Source: Ovoidimarina sp963698645
GTDB lineage: Bacteria; Pseudomonadota; Alphaproteobacteria; Rhodobacterales; Rhodobacteraceae
Direction: 5' to 3'
DNA: 64,000 bases
Assembly (NCBI GenBank): GCA_963698645.1
Contig: CAVORP010000009.1
Coordinates: 310,001-374,000, forward strand
This document shows, piece by piece, positions 61,803 to 64,000 of the stretch. The translations under genes were made by a program, and so were the position numbers. Within the stretch, counting starts at the first letter, position 1; each line of letters starts with the position of its first letter. Under the pieces are notes generated by a model. It saw only the letters and a program-made list of their open reading frames with translations. It searched no databases and was not told where the DNA came from.

Positions 61803-63093
61803 TCCCCAACGAACGCCCGGTGCTTGCCGACAGCCTGTGGACCGCGACTGCGAACCGGGTGCCCGACTACCCCGCCCCGACCGGCACGACCCAGGCCGAC
61901 GTGACGGTGATCGGCGGCGGGTTCACCGGGCTGTCGGCCGCCCTTCATCTGGCCGAAAGCGGCGCGCGGGTGACCCTACTGGAAGCGCAGCAGCCCGGCT
62001 GGGGCGCCTCGGGCCGCAATGGCGGCCAGATCAATCCGGGTCTCAAGGACGGCCCCGGCGGGATCATCGCAAAGTTCGGACCGGAGCAGGGACACCGGAT
62101 GATCGCGATGGCCGGGACTGCCGCCGATCTGGTCTTCGATCTGATCGCACGGCACGGGATCGACTGCGATGCGATCCGCCCGGGCTGGATTCGCGCCGCC
62201 CATACGCCCAAGACCCTGACACAGCTCCACGATCTCGCGTCCGACTGGCAGCGGCACGGCGCGCCGGTCGAGCCTCTGGACCGCGATCAGATCATCGCGC
62301 TTACCGGGACCGACAGCTATCTCGGCGGGCTGATCGACCGGCGGGGCGGCAATCTCCATCCGCTGAACTATGCGCTTGGGCTGGCCGACGCCGCCGCGCG
62401 GGCGGGTGCGGCGATCCATGGCAACGCGCCGGTCACGGGGATCCTGCCCGACGGCTTCGGGCTACCGTGTCACGACTGAGCATGGCGAGGTGCGGGCGCA
62501 GCAAGGTTCTGATCTGCACCAATGCCTATACCGGCGGCCTTTCGCGGCCTCTGGCGAACTCGATCCTGACGGTGCGCTCGGTACAGGTGGCCACAGCGCC
62601 CCTGTCCGACAATCTGCGCGCCTCGCTGCTGCCCGGGCGGCACGCCCTTTCGGATGCACGGCGGCTTCTTCTCTATTTCCGTCTTGATGCGCGGGGCCGC
62701 TTCATCATGGGCGGGCGCGGGGCCTATAATGACGACGCAACACAACGGCAGCTTGACTGGCTCCGAAAGGTCTCGACCCGGATCTTCCCGCAACTCTCGG
62801 ACGTCAGATGGGAGCATTCCTGGGGCGGGGTCGTGGCGCTGACCCGCGATCACTATCCGCATCTGCATGAGGTTTCCCCGGGCCTCATGGCGGGGCTCGG
62901 CTATAACGGGCGCGGGGTCGCGATCGCCACCGCCATGGGCCGCGTCCTTGCACGCTGGGCCGAAGGCGCAAGTCCCGGCGACCTCGATTTCCCTGTCTCG
63001 CCGCTCCGCCCTCTGCCCTTTGCCTTTGCCCGTTCGGTGGCAATCGAGGCGGAGATTGCCCGGCTCCGCCTTCTCGATAAACTGGGCCTCTAG
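61799..63093 (+). CDS. puuB: PuuB-like FAD-dependent gamma-glutamylputrescine/amine oxidase (two frameshifts)
   Basis: About 430 residues. FAD motif VIGGGFTGLSAALHLAE, then GWGASGRNGGQINPGLK and a C-terminal GLGYNGRGVAIATAMGR, all typical of PuuB-type oxidases. Extra bases near 62462 and 62500 disturb the middle. The start is TTG at 61799, with GGGG upstream and overlap with the short frame before it. With the aldehyde dehydrogenase just downstream it resembles PuuB-PuuC of putrescine breakdown, although no PuuA or PuuD is in the window; substrate uncertain. Confidence 0.82.
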
Positions 63094-63144
63094 CACGCCC
63101 GAACCGAAACCGGCCCGACGGGCCCCGGACCAAAGGATTGACCG

Positions 63145-64000
63145 ATGCTGACCAAGACCGACTATGCCGCCCTTGGCAAAACGCTGACCTATCCCACGCA
63201 AAGCCTTATCGACGGCGCATGGGTGGATGCGAAAGGGGGCGCGACCTTCGAGACGCGAAACCCCGCCGATGGCCGCCTTCTGTCAACCCTGCCCGCCTGT
63301 GACGCCAGGGATGTCGATGCCGCCGTCGCCTCGGCCCGTGCGGCTTTCGAAAGTGGCGTCTGGTCTGACCTGCACCCGTCCGAGCGCAAGGCCATCCTCG
63401 TGAAACTGGCCGATCTGATTGATACCCATACCGAGGAACTCGCGGTGATGGAGGCGATCGACGCGGGCAAACCGATCGCCGATTGCCTGGGGATCGACGT
63501 GCCGGAAACCGCCAACTGCATCCGCTGGCACGCCGAAGCGCAGGACAAGCTCTATGATCAGATCGCGCCATCCGCGCCCAATGCCGTGGGCCTGATCGTC
63601 CGCGAACCGATCGGCGTGGTGGGCGCGGTCCTGCCCTGGAATTTCCCCTTGATGATGATGGCGTGGAAGATCGGCCCGGCGCTGGCCACCGGCAATTCCG
63701 TCATCGTGAAACCGGCCGAACAGACACCGCTCACCGCCCTGCGGCTGGGACAACTGGCCCTTGAGGCCGGGGTTCCGCCCGGGGTGCTGAACGTGATCAC
63801 CGGGATGGGCCCGGACTGCGGCGAACCGCTGGGTCGGCACATGGATGTCGATGCGATCACCTTCACCGGCTCGACCGAAGTCGGACGCCGCTTCCTTGAA
63901 TACGCCGCGCAATCCAACATGAAGGAAGTCTGCCTCGAGATGGGCGGGAAATCCGCCGCCGTGGTGCTGGAGGATGCCGGCGACATCGCGCGGATCGCCG
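63145..64000 (+). CDS. puuC: PuuC-like aldehyde dehydrogenase (cut by window end)
   Basis: First 285 residues of an aldehyde dehydrogenase of about 490. Conserved VLPWNFPLMMMAWKIGPALA, KPAEQTPLTAL, FTGSTEVGRRF and the catalytic Glu in LEMGGKSAAVV. The catalytic Cys lies beyond the window. It probably oxidises the aldehyde from the PuuB-like oxidase. 51 bp after that gene, same operon. Confidence 0.88.
   Translation, partial: MLTKTDYAALGKTLTYPTQSLIDGAWVDAKGGATFETRNPADGRLLSTLPACDARDVDAAVASARAAFESGVWSDLHPSERKAILVKLADLIDTHTEELAVMEAIDAGKPIADCLGIDVPETANCIRWHAEAQDKLYDQIAPSAPNAVGLIVREPIGVVGAVLPWNFPLMMMAWKIGPALATGNSVIVKPAEQTPLTALRLGQLALEAGVPPGVLNVITGMGPDCGEPLGRHMDVDAITFTGSTEVGRRFLEYAAQSNMKEVCLEMGGKSAAVVLEDAGDIARIA

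Overview
The window is GC-rich, densely coded DNA from an alphaproteobacterium, most likely a Rhodobacteraceae/Roseobacter-type organism. The main reasons are the hFixL/FxkR/FixK oxygen circuit, the fused double ProW permease, the sarcosine/dimethylglycine-dehydrogenase and polyamine gene sets, and the Pha/Mrp antiporter with fused A and B subunits. No rRNA, tRNA, CRISPR array, insertion sequence or phage gene was recognised, and no gene-free stretch exceeds 300 bases.

Layout. 0-3.1 kb: an oxygen-responsive regulatory module (FixK-type Crp/Fnr regulator, OmpR-family regulator, FixL-like hybrid kinase). 3.2-10.0 kb (minus): a nine-gene Na+-NQR operon (nqrABCDEF-apbE-nqrM-CBS protein) whose NqrB is unusually short. 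10.2-18.3 kb (plus): a pentaheme cytochrome, a cation/proton antiporter, then an operon of acyl-CoA synthetase, fused E1 alpha-beta, E2 and acyl carrier protein, then a host-attachment-family protein. 18.3-22.3 kb (minus): M50-CBS protease and P2-type ATPase. 22.5-31.1 kb (plus): phasin, HlyD/ABC export system, PEP synthase, carboxy(nor)spermidine decarboxylase and dehydrogenase. 31.3-37.2 kb: Pha/Mrp antiporter operon. 37.3-44.8 kb (minus): alpha/beta hydrolase, ProVWX-type importer, two paralogous SDR dehydrogenases and a GntR regulator. 44.9-51.6 kb (plus): two FAD-GcvT demethylating dehydrogenases flanking two choline-kinase-like genes. 51.6-59.3 kb (minus): a TMADH-like flavoprotein, a ferritin-like small protein, a TetR/BetI-like regulator and a Pot-type ABC importer. 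59.6-64 kb (plus): bicupin, amine oxidase, PuuB-like oxidase and an aldehyde dehydrogenase cut by the window edge.

How it fits together. Four exact TTGA-N6-TCAA sites and two near matches lie in front of the cytochrome/nqr pair, the acyl-CoA synthetase operon, the P-type ATPase/phasin pair, the export system, PEP synthase and possibly the M50 protease. Several sit about 55-62 bp before the start codon. With the FixK-type regulator at the left end this looks like a low-oxygen regulon covering 0.7-28.6 kb. The right half (37-64 kb) looks like uptake and breakdown of methylated amines or polyamines, built partly from paralogous gene pairs.

Sequence quality. Many conserved genes contain single-base frameshifts. 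Nearly all those I traced are repaired by removing one base, so they look like consensus insertion errors rather than gene decay. Affected genes are annotated as whole genes, with the break positions given.
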